DNA of 5,354 nucleotides from Nitrosomonadales bacterium (lineage in GTDB: Bacteria; Pseudomonadota; Gammaproteobacteria; Burkholderiales; SG8-41). The first letter of the stretch is position 1. Each line of letters starts with the position of its first letter. Both the position numbers and the translations under genes were made by a program. Positions 1 to 4,823 of the stretch are shown here, one piece after another. The stretch spans positions 1 through 5,354 of the forward strand of contig VFLF01000467.1 of assembly GCA_009885185.1 (NCBI GenBank), read 5' to 3'. The notes beneath the pieces were generated by a model. It had not been told where the DNA came from. It did no database searches and saw nothing but the letters and a program-made list of their open reading frames with translations.

Positions 1-381
1 CGCCTTGCCGGCCTTTTCCGCTTCGGCGCGTGATTTGAGCGGCGGAATAAAAACCCAGTAACCGCTGGCGTCCGCCAGCACGCGCTTGACTTGCTCGGCG
101 GGCAACGCCAGCTCCGCTATCACAGCATCGGCGCGCGCCACGGCCGCGCCCGAAAACGCGCCCCACTCCATGCACGCCGCGGGCGTCACCGCCTTGCCTG
201 CTGCTGCTGTTGTCGCTGTCGCCGCAGCAGATGCGCCCGGCGTATTGACAAGGCGGATTTTTTCCGGCGCCAACTGAATCTTTTGTATGTGCGCTTCGGC
301 GCTCACCGGCGCGCGCAGGTAGCGATCCCACGCGAAGAATGCACAATTAGCCAGCACCAGCAGCAGAAACAATGTACGCAT
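1..381 (-). CDS. SPOR-domain membrane-anchored protein (partial, C-terminus off left edge)
   Basis: The frame is open for 127 codons from an ATG at 381 to the window edge, so the C-terminus is missing. Residues 1-18 form a hydrophobic N-terminal segment (MRTLFLLLVLANCAFFAW), read as a membrane anchor or uncleaved signal. A charged stretch follows, then an Ala/Thr-rich linker at about 48-64. From about residue 69 the sequence ACMEWGAFSG, a helix with LPAEQVKRVL, and GYWVFIPPLKSRAEAEKA resemble the start of a SPOR domain, the fold that binds denuded peptidoglycan glycans at division sites. The gene begins 4 bases after the coaX stop, so it is probably the last or a late gene of the birA-coaX operon. 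A SPOR gene after birA-coaX is a common arrangement in Burkholderiales (recalled, not searched). No strong ribosome binding site is visible, only AAGAAT-type A-rich bases inside the coaX tail. The frame is certain; the domain name rests on pattern recognition of half a domain. Confidence 0.75.
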   Translation of the reverse strand, partial: MRTLFLLLVLANCAFFAWDRYLRAPVSAEAHIQKIQLAPEKIRLVNTPGASAAATATTAAAGKAVTPAACMEWGAFSGAAVARADAVIAELALPAEQVKRVLADASGYWVFIPPLKSRAEAEKAGKA

Positions 382-385
382 GCGT

Positions 386-1150
386 CTATTCTTGTTGCGA
401 TTCTTGTTGCGATTTTTGCTGATTCGCGATTTCCAGCAAACCTTCCAGCACCAGATTATCCACCCACTCGACGTCGGTATTCAGCTGCGGCTGTATCAGC
501 GCCGCCGTGCCGCCCGACAGTACCACCAATGGAGAACCTTGACCGGTTTCTTCCATATACCCGCGCATGCGCTCAATCGCGCCCGTCAGCGCATTGATCG
601 CGCCGCTCATGATCGCATCCGCCGTGTTGTCCGGAAAATAATAAAACGCGCCCTGCCCCAGCCGCAGTTGCGCGGTACCGGTATCGAGCGAAGCGCGCAT
701 CAGATCGATGCCCGGCACGATTACGCCGCCGAGAAACACACCCTCGGCGGACAGCGCATCCACCGTCATGGTGGTGCCCGCGTTCACCACCACGCAGGCG
801 CGCCCGGTGTTTCCATAGAGTTTGCGCGCCGCGATCAGCCCTGCCCAGCGGTCGGCGCCGAGTTGCGCCGGATCGGCGTAGCCGCTTTTCACGCCGCATT
901 GCTGGTCGCGACCGCGCACCCACAGCGGCGCGCACGGGTATCCGGCCAGTGCGCGTGTGAGTGCCGCGCGCACGCGCTCGCCTGCGACGTTGGCAATGAC
1001 GATGCGGCCGGGTGCGGGTAGGTCTTTCCATTCGTTACCCAGCGAATCCGCCTCGGCAGTCGCGATCCACGCGCGCCGCAGCCAGCCGCCATCGTCGGCG
1101 ATGCCCCACTTGATGCGGCTATTGCCGGCATCGATGGCCAGCATGTTCAT
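386..1150 (-). CDS. coaX: Type III pantothenate kinase (CoaX)
   Basis: This cytoplasmic enzyme phosphorylates pantothenate with ATP, the first committed step of coenzyme A synthesis. The 254-residue length fits the family. Visible motifs are the N-terminal phosphate-binding strand LAIDAGNSRIKWG (residues 4-16, Asp7), the substrate/catalytic GADRW motif (98-102, catalytic Asp100), the second nucleotide motif VVNAGTTMTVD (121-131), GGVIVPGIDLM (141-151) and NTADAI near residue 176. Many family members have Asp, a cation ligand, where Asn123 stands here; betaproteobacterial members are known to vary at this site. The start ATG overlaps the birA stop (ATGA), without a Shine-Dalgarno sequence, so translational coupling is likely. 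Met3 is an in-frame alternative start. The C-terminus ends in a glutamine-rich tail encoded by a 12-base tandem repeat. Identification is firm. Confidence 0.95.
   Translation of the reverse strand: MNMLAIDAGNSRIKWGIADDGGWLRRAWIATAEADSLGNEWKDLPAPGRIVIANVAGERVRAALTRALAGYPCAPLWVRGRDQQCGVKSGYADPAQLGADRWAGLIAARKLYGNTGRACVVVNAGTTMTVDALSAEGVFLGGVIVPGIDLMRASLDTGTAQLRLGQGAFYYFPDNTADAIMSGAINALTGAIERMRGYMEETGQGSPLVVLSGGTAALIQPQLNTDVEWVDNLVLEGLLEIANQQKSQQESQQE
388..423. repeat. 12-bp tandem repeat encoding the QQ(K/E)S tail of CoaX
   Basis: On the + strand the unit attcttgttgcg occurs twice exactly (388-399 and 400-411), followed by a decayed third copy (412-423) matching 8 of 12 bases. Read on the minus strand it gives a tail of QQKS, QQES, QQE followed by the stop. 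Because the unit is a multiple of three, gain or loss of copies would lengthen or shorten CoaX without a frameshift. The repeat ends just upstream of the start of the SPOR gene. Confidence 0.85.
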
Positions 1151-2139
1151 GATGCGCCGCGCGCCGCGCGCAGGCTCACGTCACCGCTGTGAAACGGCCG
1201 CACACCGCGCGTGGTTTCGAGCAATAGCGAGCCGTCCGCGCTCACGCCGCGCGCCACGCCCGCCTCACGCAGGCCACCCGGCAATGTCAGCCGCACCGCG
1301 CAGCCCTGATGCACGTGTCGGCGCTGCCAGTCGTCGCGAAACGGCTCAAAGCCCTGGCGCTCGAATTCGAGCAATACGCGGTTCAGCTCCAGCAGCAGCG
1401 CCGCCAGTAACTGATTGCGATCCACCGCGTGTCCGAGCACGGTTTCCAGATCCGTCGCGGGCTGATCGATGCGAGTATCCACGGCGCTCGACAGGCGCAC
1501 ATTAATGCCCGCGCCGATCACCACCGCGCTGGGGCCCAGCGCCTCGCCCTGCATTTCAATCAACATCCCGGCGATTTTTTTACCGCGCCACAGCACGTCG
1601 TTCGGCCACTTCAACCCGACACCGGCGGCACCGCAGTTTTCCAGCGCGCGCACCACCGCCAGTCCCACCGCCAGGCTCAGGCCCGCCAGCGCCGCCGCGC
1701 CCTGCGTAAACCGCCACAACACCGAAAAGGTCAGCGCGCCGCCGACCGCCGTATGCCAGGGCCGGCCCATGCGCCCACGTCCTGCGCGCTGCCATTCCGC
1801 CGCGATCACGCTGGCATGGGGTACATCGGGCGCACCGGCCTGCACGCGCTGCAACAACAGCGAGTTGGTGGAATCCGCTTCATCGATGATTTCCACACTG
1901 AACGGCGCGGCATCGCCCAACCATTGCCCGATCCGCGCCGCATCCAGCATCGTCAGCGGCTGCGCGAGGCGATAGCCGCGCCCGCGCACGCTGAACACAT
2001 CGACCCCGGCGGCTTCGATTTCCTGCACCGCGTTCCACACGCTCGCGCGCGACATAACCGTGGCCCGGGCGAGCGCCGCGCCGGAGCAAAATTCGCCTTC
2101 GGCCAGCAGCCGAAGCACGTGATAAGCAAGCGGTTTCAT
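1147..2139 (-). CDS. birA: Bifunctional biotin protein ligase / biotin-responsive repressor (BirA)
   Basis: BirA activates biotin with ATP to biotinyl-5'-AMP and transfers it to the carrier lysine of acetyl-CoA carboxylase and other carboxylases; the two-domain form can also repress transcription. Length is 330 residues, close to E. coli BirA. Residues 1-60 form a winged-helix DNA-binding domain (ALARATVMSRASVWNAVQEIE, then the wing GVDVFSVRGRGYRL). The catalytic domain shows DSTN (89-92), the biotinyl-AMP loop GRGRMGRPW (120-128), KWPND (177-181), KIAGMLIE (188-195) and GAGINV (209-214). The small C-terminal domain ends with SGDVSLR (318-324). All key motifs are intact. It is the first gene of the operon visible here, its stop overlaps the coaX start, and no clear Shine-Dalgarno sequence precedes its ATG. 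The HTH domain suggests it is the regulatory type, but no biotin operator was seen in this window. Confidence 0.96.
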   Translation of the reverse strand: MKPLAYHVLRLLAEGEFCSGAALARATVMSRASVWNAVQEIEAAGVDVFSVRGRGYRLAQPLTMLDAARIGQWLGDAAPFSVEIIDEADSTNSLLLQRVQAGAPDVPHASVIAAEWQRAGRGRMGRPWHTAVGGALTFSVLWRFTQGAAALAGLSLAVGLAVVRALENCGAAGVGLKWPNDVLWRGKKIAGMLIEMQGEALGPSAVVIGAGINVRLSSAVDTRIDQPATDLETVLGHAVDRNQLLAALLLELNRVLLEFERQGFEPFRDDWQRRHVHQGCAVRLTLPGGLREAGVARGVSADGSLLLETTRGVRPFHSGDVSLRAARGAS

Positions 2140-2190
2140 GGGAAGGCGATAGGATACTACGCCCGGCGAGCACCGAAGTACGCCACGCGT

Positions 2191-2219
2191 TCGACAGCAC
2201 CGCGCGACCTCGTTACACT
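2191..2219 (+). promoter_or_regulatory. Sigma70-type promoter for the Bug receptor gene
   Basis: TCGACA at 2191-2196 matches the -35 consensus TTGACA at 5 of 6 positions. After a 17-base spacer, TACACT at 2214-2219 matches TATAAT at 4 of 6. Transcription would start near 2226, leaving a leader of about 30 bases that contains the strong ribosome binding site. The spacing is ideal, but the call is by eye only. Confidence 0.55.
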
Positions 2220-2241
2220 GCCGGTCACTTGATCCCGAGAC

Positions 2242-2249
2242 AAGAGGAG
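2242..2249 (+). promoter_or_regulatory. Ribosome binding site fixing the Bug receptor start
   Basis: AAGAGGAG at 2242-2249 lies 6 bases before the ATG at 2256. It supports that ATG over an in-frame TTG at 2229, which would add nine non-signal-like residues in front of a normal signal peptide and would lie upstream of this ribosome binding site. Confidence 0.85.
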
Positions 2250-2255
2250 TTTTTC

Positions 2256-3221
2256 ATGCGCCTGATCGCTGCCACCCTCACCGCCGCCTGTGCCCTGCTG
2301 CCGTTGACAACCGTTGCGCAATCGTGGCCCGCCAAGCCCATCCGCATTTTGATCCCGTATCCGGCGGGCGGCACCTCCGACATCCTCGCGCGCATGATCG
2401 GCCCCGAACTCACCAAGGCATGGGGGCCGCAAGTCATCGTCGATAACCGCGTGGGCGCCAACGGCGCCATCGCCATGGATCTCACGGCACGCTCGCCCGC
2501 CGACGGCTACACCACGGTGCTGAACGATCTGGGCAATCTCGCGATCAGCCCCAGCATGTACAGCAAGCTGCCGTTCGACATTATTCGCGACTTCGCGCCG
2601 GTGGCGATGATTTCCTACTCGGCGCACTTGCTCACGGTGCACCCCAGCGTACCGGTGAAAACAGTGAAGGAGTTGATCACGCTCGCCAAAGCCAACCCCG
2701 GCAAACTCAACGTGCCGGTGGGTCTGGGCGCGGCGGTGCATGTGGCCGCGTTGTCACTCGAGCAGCGCACCGGCGTGAATTGGGTGTACGTACCGACCAA
2801 GGGCGGACAGGCGTCGATCATGACGGTGGCCACCGGCGAAGGCGACCTGTTGTTCATGGGCATGCTGCAAACCATGCCGCATGTGCGCGCGGGCCGGCTC
2901 AAGATCGTGGCGGTATCGAGCGAAAAGCGTGATCCCAACCTGCCCAATGTGCCCACCGTGCAGGAGACGCCCGGCCTTGAAGGCTTCGTCACCGGCTCGT
3001 ATCAAGGCATCATGGGGCCGGCGAAGATGCCGGCGGAGGTGGTCGCCAAATTCAACGCCGAGGTAAATCGCATACTCGGCATGACTGACTTCAAGGAAAA
3101 ACTCTCGTCGCACGGCACCGTGCCGCTACCCATGTCGCCGCAGGATCTGGGCAAATGGCTGGCGGCGGAAAAAGACCGCTGGGCAAAAGTGGTGAAGGCC
3201 AGCGGATTCAAGATTGATTAA
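2256..3221 (+). CDS. Bug-family (TctC-like) periplasmic solute-binding receptor
   Basis: The product is a 321-residue secreted receptor of the tripartite tricarboxylate transporter type. Such proteins capture small organic acids or related solutes in the periplasm and hand them to TctA/TctB permeases. Residues 1-21 are a typical signal peptide with likely cleavage after TTVA, before QSWPAKPI. Mature landmarks are KPIRILIPYPAGGTSDILAR (27-46), VDNRVGANGAIA (62-73), SPADGYTTVL (80-89), FAPVAMI (113-119), VYVPTKGG (177-184, replacing the more usual VPYKG), LPNVPTVQE (229-237) and a final amphipathic region ending WAKVVKASGFKID. Length and order fit the family well. Neighbouring genes do not include TctA/TctB, common for this expanded family, whose orphan receptors often share a permease elsewhere. 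The ligand cannot be read from the sequence. A small gene follows 14 bases later, probably on the same transcript. Confidence 0.93.
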   Translation: MRLIAATLTAACALLPLTTVAQSWPAKPIRILIPYPAGGTSDILARMIGPELTKAWGPQVIVDNRVGANGAIAMDLTARSPADGYTTVLNDLGNLAISPSMYSKLPFDIIRDFAPVAMISYSAHLLTVHPSVPVKTVKELITLAKANPGKLNVPVGLGAAVHVAALSLEQRTGVNWVYVPTKGGQASIMTVATGEGDLLFMGMLQTMPHVRAGRLKIVAVSSEKRDPNLPNVPTVQETPGLEGFVTGSYQGIMGPAKMPAEVVAKFNAEVNRILGMTDFKEKLSSHGTVPLPMSPQDLGKWLAAEKDRWAKVVKASGFKID

Positions 3222-3223
3222 AC

Positions 3224-3228
3224 AAGGA
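3224..3228 (+). promoter_or_regulatory. Ribosome binding site supporting a GTG start
   Basis: AAGGA at 3224-3228 stands 7 bases before the GTG at 3236. This is why the GTG start is preferred over the in-frame ATG at 3251 (residue 6). The site lies only three bases after the receptor stop codon, consistent with co-translation from one mRNA. Confidence 0.65.
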
Positions 3229-3235
3229 CATCATC

Positions 3236-3508
3236 GTGCGTAATTTCGACATGGACAAGATCAAAGGCCGGAAGATCGACGCCGCGCGCAGCCGCCTCGC
3301 CACCCCCGGCAACGAGGGCACCCCCGCCGCCGTGAGCCGGCGCGAGCGGCGCACCCTCGAACAAGCGAGCGGCCTCGTGCCCTTCGCGGTCAAGCTCGAC
3401 GGCGAGCTGGTCAAACAACTGCACGCCCTCGCGCAAGCGCGCTCCTGCGGGCTGAACGAACTGGTGGCTGAACTCCTGCACAAGGGGCTTGCCGCGCAGA
3501 CGGCGTAG
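3236..3508 (+). CDS. Small protein with a ribbon-helix-helix-like C-terminal half, function unknown
   Basis: I do not recognise a named family for this 90-residue protein. The N-terminal half (residues 1-45) is basic and low in hydrophobic residues (DKIKGRKIDAARSRL, then a Gly/Pro/Ala stretch and SRRERRTLEQAS), so it may be disordered. Residues 46-86 read as a short beta strand (VPFAVKLD), a helix (GELVKQLHALAQARS), a turn (CG) and a second helix (LNELVAELLHKGLA). That pattern, including the LNELV element of helix 2, is typical of CopG/Arc ribbon-helix-helix dimers that bind DNA. The gene follows the Bug receptor by 14 bases with its own ribosome binding site, so both are probably co-transcribed. 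No toxin partner is next to it: the next gene is convergent and encodes a SEL1 protein. The reading frame is likely real; the DNA-binding role is inference. Confidence 0.7.
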   Translation: MRNFDMDKIKGRKIDAARSRLATPGNEGTPAAVSRRERRTLEQASGLVPFAVKLDGELVKQLHALAQARSCGLNELVAELLHKGLAAQTA

Positions 3509-3604
3509 GTCGCGCGAACGGTGATTAAAACGGCTTGGGTTTGCTCCGGGATACGCGGTCAGGCCGTTGATACCCATTCCATTGCTATTGATATAGAAAT
3601 GGAA
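3509..3604. other. Convergent intergenic gap
   Basis: This 96-base region lies between two genes that end towards each other. It holds an imperfect AT-rich hairpin (3579-3602, listed separately) and a weak 6-base inverted pair AACGGC/GCCGTT (3529-3534 and 3563-3568) with a loop of 28 bases. No typical GC-rich hairpin followed by a T-run was found for either direction. Confidence 0.6.
3579..3602. terminator. Imperfect hairpin in convergent gap, possible weak bidirectional terminator
   Basis: CCATT-g-CTAT, a TGAT loop, then ATAG-a-AATGG form a stem with 9 of 10 pairs and one G/A mismatch. Its position between converging genes suits a terminator, but the stem is AT-rich and no T-tract follows on either strand, so the functional assignment is weak. 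Confidence 0.3.
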
Positions 3605-4624
3605 CTACTCACAACCCCGTAAACTCCGCTTCGCGCACTCGCGTGCCAACTGCTCCGCCTCGGTAAGCTGCCGCGTATTCATTTTGGCGGCAACGATCTC
3701 GCGATTAGTGCGCGCATCCGTGTTGCCCAGCGCCGCGCCCAGTGTCAGCCACGCATGCGCGCGCACGTAATCCTGTTCGACGCCCTGCCCGAGGGAATAC
3801 ATCCAGCCCAGGTTGTGCTGTGAGGCCGCGCTGCCCTGCGCCGCCGCGAGGCGATACCACTTGATCGCCTCAGTGTGGTTTTGCGCCACGCCCAGCCCGT
3901 TGTGCAGCATCACCGCCAGATTGTGTTGCGCCTGCATGTCGCCTTGCGCAGCGGCCAGCCGCCACCACTTGACGGCTTCAGCGGGGTTTTGCGCCACGCC
4001 GCGCCCCTCTTTGTACAGTTCAGCCAGATTGTTTTGCGCCAGCGCCAGCCCTTGCGCCGCTGCGAGCTGAAACCACTTGGCAGCTTCGGCGGGTTTTTGC
4101 GCGACGCCTTCGCCATCCAGGTACATTTCACCGATACTGTTTTGCGCGAGCGCATAGCCTTTTGCCGCCGCCAGACGAAACCAGCGCAGCGCCGTGGCGT
4201 GGTTTTGCACAACGCCGTGCCCGTTGTAATGCATGGCGCCGAGATTGTTTTGCGACATGGCATACCCCTGTGCCGCCGACAGACGAAACCAGCGCGCCGT
4301 CTCGGCATAATCCTTCGGCACGCCTTCGCCATGGAGATACAGGGCGCCGAGATTATTTTGCGCGCCGGCATGACCCTGCGCCGCCGACAGGCGATACCAT
4401 TTCAGCGCCTCGGCGTAACTCTGCGCCACACCGCGCCCTTCGTAATACCGCTCACCGAGGGCAAATTGCGCGCCTGCGTTGCTCTTCGCCGCCAGCGCGA
4501 CGGTTTGCGGCACATTCATAGCGGGCGCGCCGCGATCCGCTGTGGTGGTTGTGGCCATCGCGCCCGCCATCGGCAGCGTGAGCAAAACAACGGTTAAAAC
4601 AACGCTACGCACGGATGCCATCAT
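3605..4624 (-). CDS. Secreted SEL1-repeat (TPR-like) protein
   Basis: This 339-residue protein is built almost wholly of SEL1 repeats, helix pairs that stack into a solenoid and usually mediate protein-protein contacts. Residues 1-24 look like a signal peptide (MMASVRSVVLTVVLLTLPMA, then GAMA before TTTT), so a periplasmic or exported location is likely. Seven repeats of exactly 36 residues occupy 51-302. Each carries variants of AQNNLG.MY..G.GV.Q....A.KW(F/Y)RLAAAQG; the last repeat is the most diverged (AHAWLTLGAALG). A short charged tail with MNTRQLTEAEQLA and two cysteines (330, 338) follows. The start at 4624 was chosen because AAAAGAG stands 6 bases upstream and the signal peptide begins there; a GTG at 4690 would add 22 residues in front of it. 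The role is unknown: family members serve in stress signalling, secretion or host interaction. The gene stands alone, divergent from the monooxygenase. Confidence 0.9.
   Translation of the reverse strand: MMASVRSVVLTVVLLTLPMAGAMATTTTADRGAPAMNVPQTVALAAKSNAGAQFALGERYYEGRGVAQSYAEALKWYRLSAAQGHAGAQNNLGALYLHGEGVPKDYAETARWFRLSAAQGYAMSQNNLGAMHYNGHGVVQNHATALRWFRLAAAKGYALAQNSIGEMYLDGEGVAQKPAEAAKWFQLAAAQGLALAQNNLAELYKEGRGVAQNPAEAVKWWRLAAAQGDMQAQHNLAVMLHNGLGVAQNHTEAIKWYRLAAAQGSAASQHNLGWMYSLGQGVEQDYVRAHAWLTLGAALGNTDARTNREIVAAKMNTRQLTEAEQLARECAKRSLRGCE
3719..4474 (-). repeat. Seven 108-bp coding repeats (SEL1 units)
   Basis: The SEL1 region is 756 bases, exactly seven units of 108 bases with no insertion or deletion between them. 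On the + strand the echo is seen as recurring TTTTGCG(C/A) and CGCCGC(C/G) blocks about every 108 bases. Units 2 to 6 are the most alike; unit 7 is diverged. The pattern suggests growth by in-frame tandem duplication followed by divergence. Confidence 0.85.
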
Positions 4625-4823
4625 TATTGACTCTTTTGTTGACCCATGTGATCTTTGTGAAAATAAAAACCTCCCGTCACCGGTCGTCACGGAGAAGTGT
4701 AACAGGGCGACGGCTCGCGGCCTTGGGCGGCCGCGCGCTTAAGCCACTGATGCGCATACCGCTGGCGTCACTGCGTCGACCATGGCGGTACAATGATTGT
4801 CGCATTGAATAAACCCCGCAGAC
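4625..4823. promoter_or_regulatory. Divergent intergenic region between SEL1 gene and monooxygenase
   Basis: This 199-base region has an AT-rich half next to the SEL1 gene (4625-4670) and a GC-rich half next to it. It contains the SEL1 ribosome binding site (AAAAGAG, 4631-4637, minus strand), three CGTCAC hexamers (4675, 4685, 4766), a GC-rich hairpin (4716-4735) and a -10-like TACAAT (4789-4794) for the monooxygenase. For SEL1 only a weak pair is visible (GTGACG at 4685-4690 and TATTTT at 4660-4665 on the minus strand, 19-base spacer). Confidence 0.55.
4765..4794 (+). promoter_or_regulatory. Candidate promoter for the monooxygenase gene
   Basis: TACAAT at 4789-4794 matches the TATAAT -10 box at 5 of 6 bases and lies 29 bases before the ATG at 4824, giving a short leader of about 22 bases. 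The best -35 at 18-base spacing (GCGTCA, 4765-4770) matches only 3 of 6, so activator help is possible. No clear Shine-Dalgarno sequence precedes the ATG. Confidence 0.4.

Larger units (their letters stand above)
2140..2255. promoter_or_regulatory. Divergent intergenic region between birA and the Bug receptor gene
   Basis: This 116-base gap contains the starts of two genes pointing away from each other. The rightward promoter is listed separately. For birA only a weak -10-like TAGTAT/TATCCT stretch (about 2151-2160, minus strand) can be seen, without a convincing -35. I looked for a biotin-operator-like dyad (two TTGTAAACC-type half sites) and saw none. Confidence 0.6.

Noticed and set aside
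380..1021. 213-codon open frame on the + strand opposite coaX
   Set aside because: It is antisense to an intact, motif-complete coaX; its protein is rich in Arg, His and Ala with no recognisable motif, as expected of a GC-rich shadow frame.
1429..2232. 267-codon open frame on the + strand opposite birA
   Set aside because: It lies opposite birA, whose catalytic motifs are all intact, and its composition (many Arg, His, Gln, Ala) is that of a shadow frame.
2229..2255. TTG start that would extend the Bug receptor by nine residues
   Set aside because: The extension overlaps the strong AAGAGGAG ribosome binding site and spoils the signal peptide; the ATG at 2256 is better on both counts.
2140..2255. 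BirA operator next to birA
   Set aside because: No pair of TTGTAAACC-like half sites was seen, so autoregulation or biotin-dependent control of the receptor is not supported by sequence.
3719..4474. Periodic repeats that at first glance could suggest a CRISPR-like or satellite array
   Set aside because: The period is 108 bases, the similarity is spread over whole units, and the repeats encode SEL1 units in one open frame.
3875..4597. 240-codon open frame on the + strand with repeated segments
   Set aside because: The repetition is the reverse image of the SEL1 repeats. The minus-strand frame has a signal peptide and conserved SEL1 pattern; this one has neither.
4625..4690. GTG start that would extend the SEL1 protein by 22 residues
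   Set aside because: The added residues are polar and would bury the signal peptide; AAAAGAG at good spacing supports the ATG at 4624.
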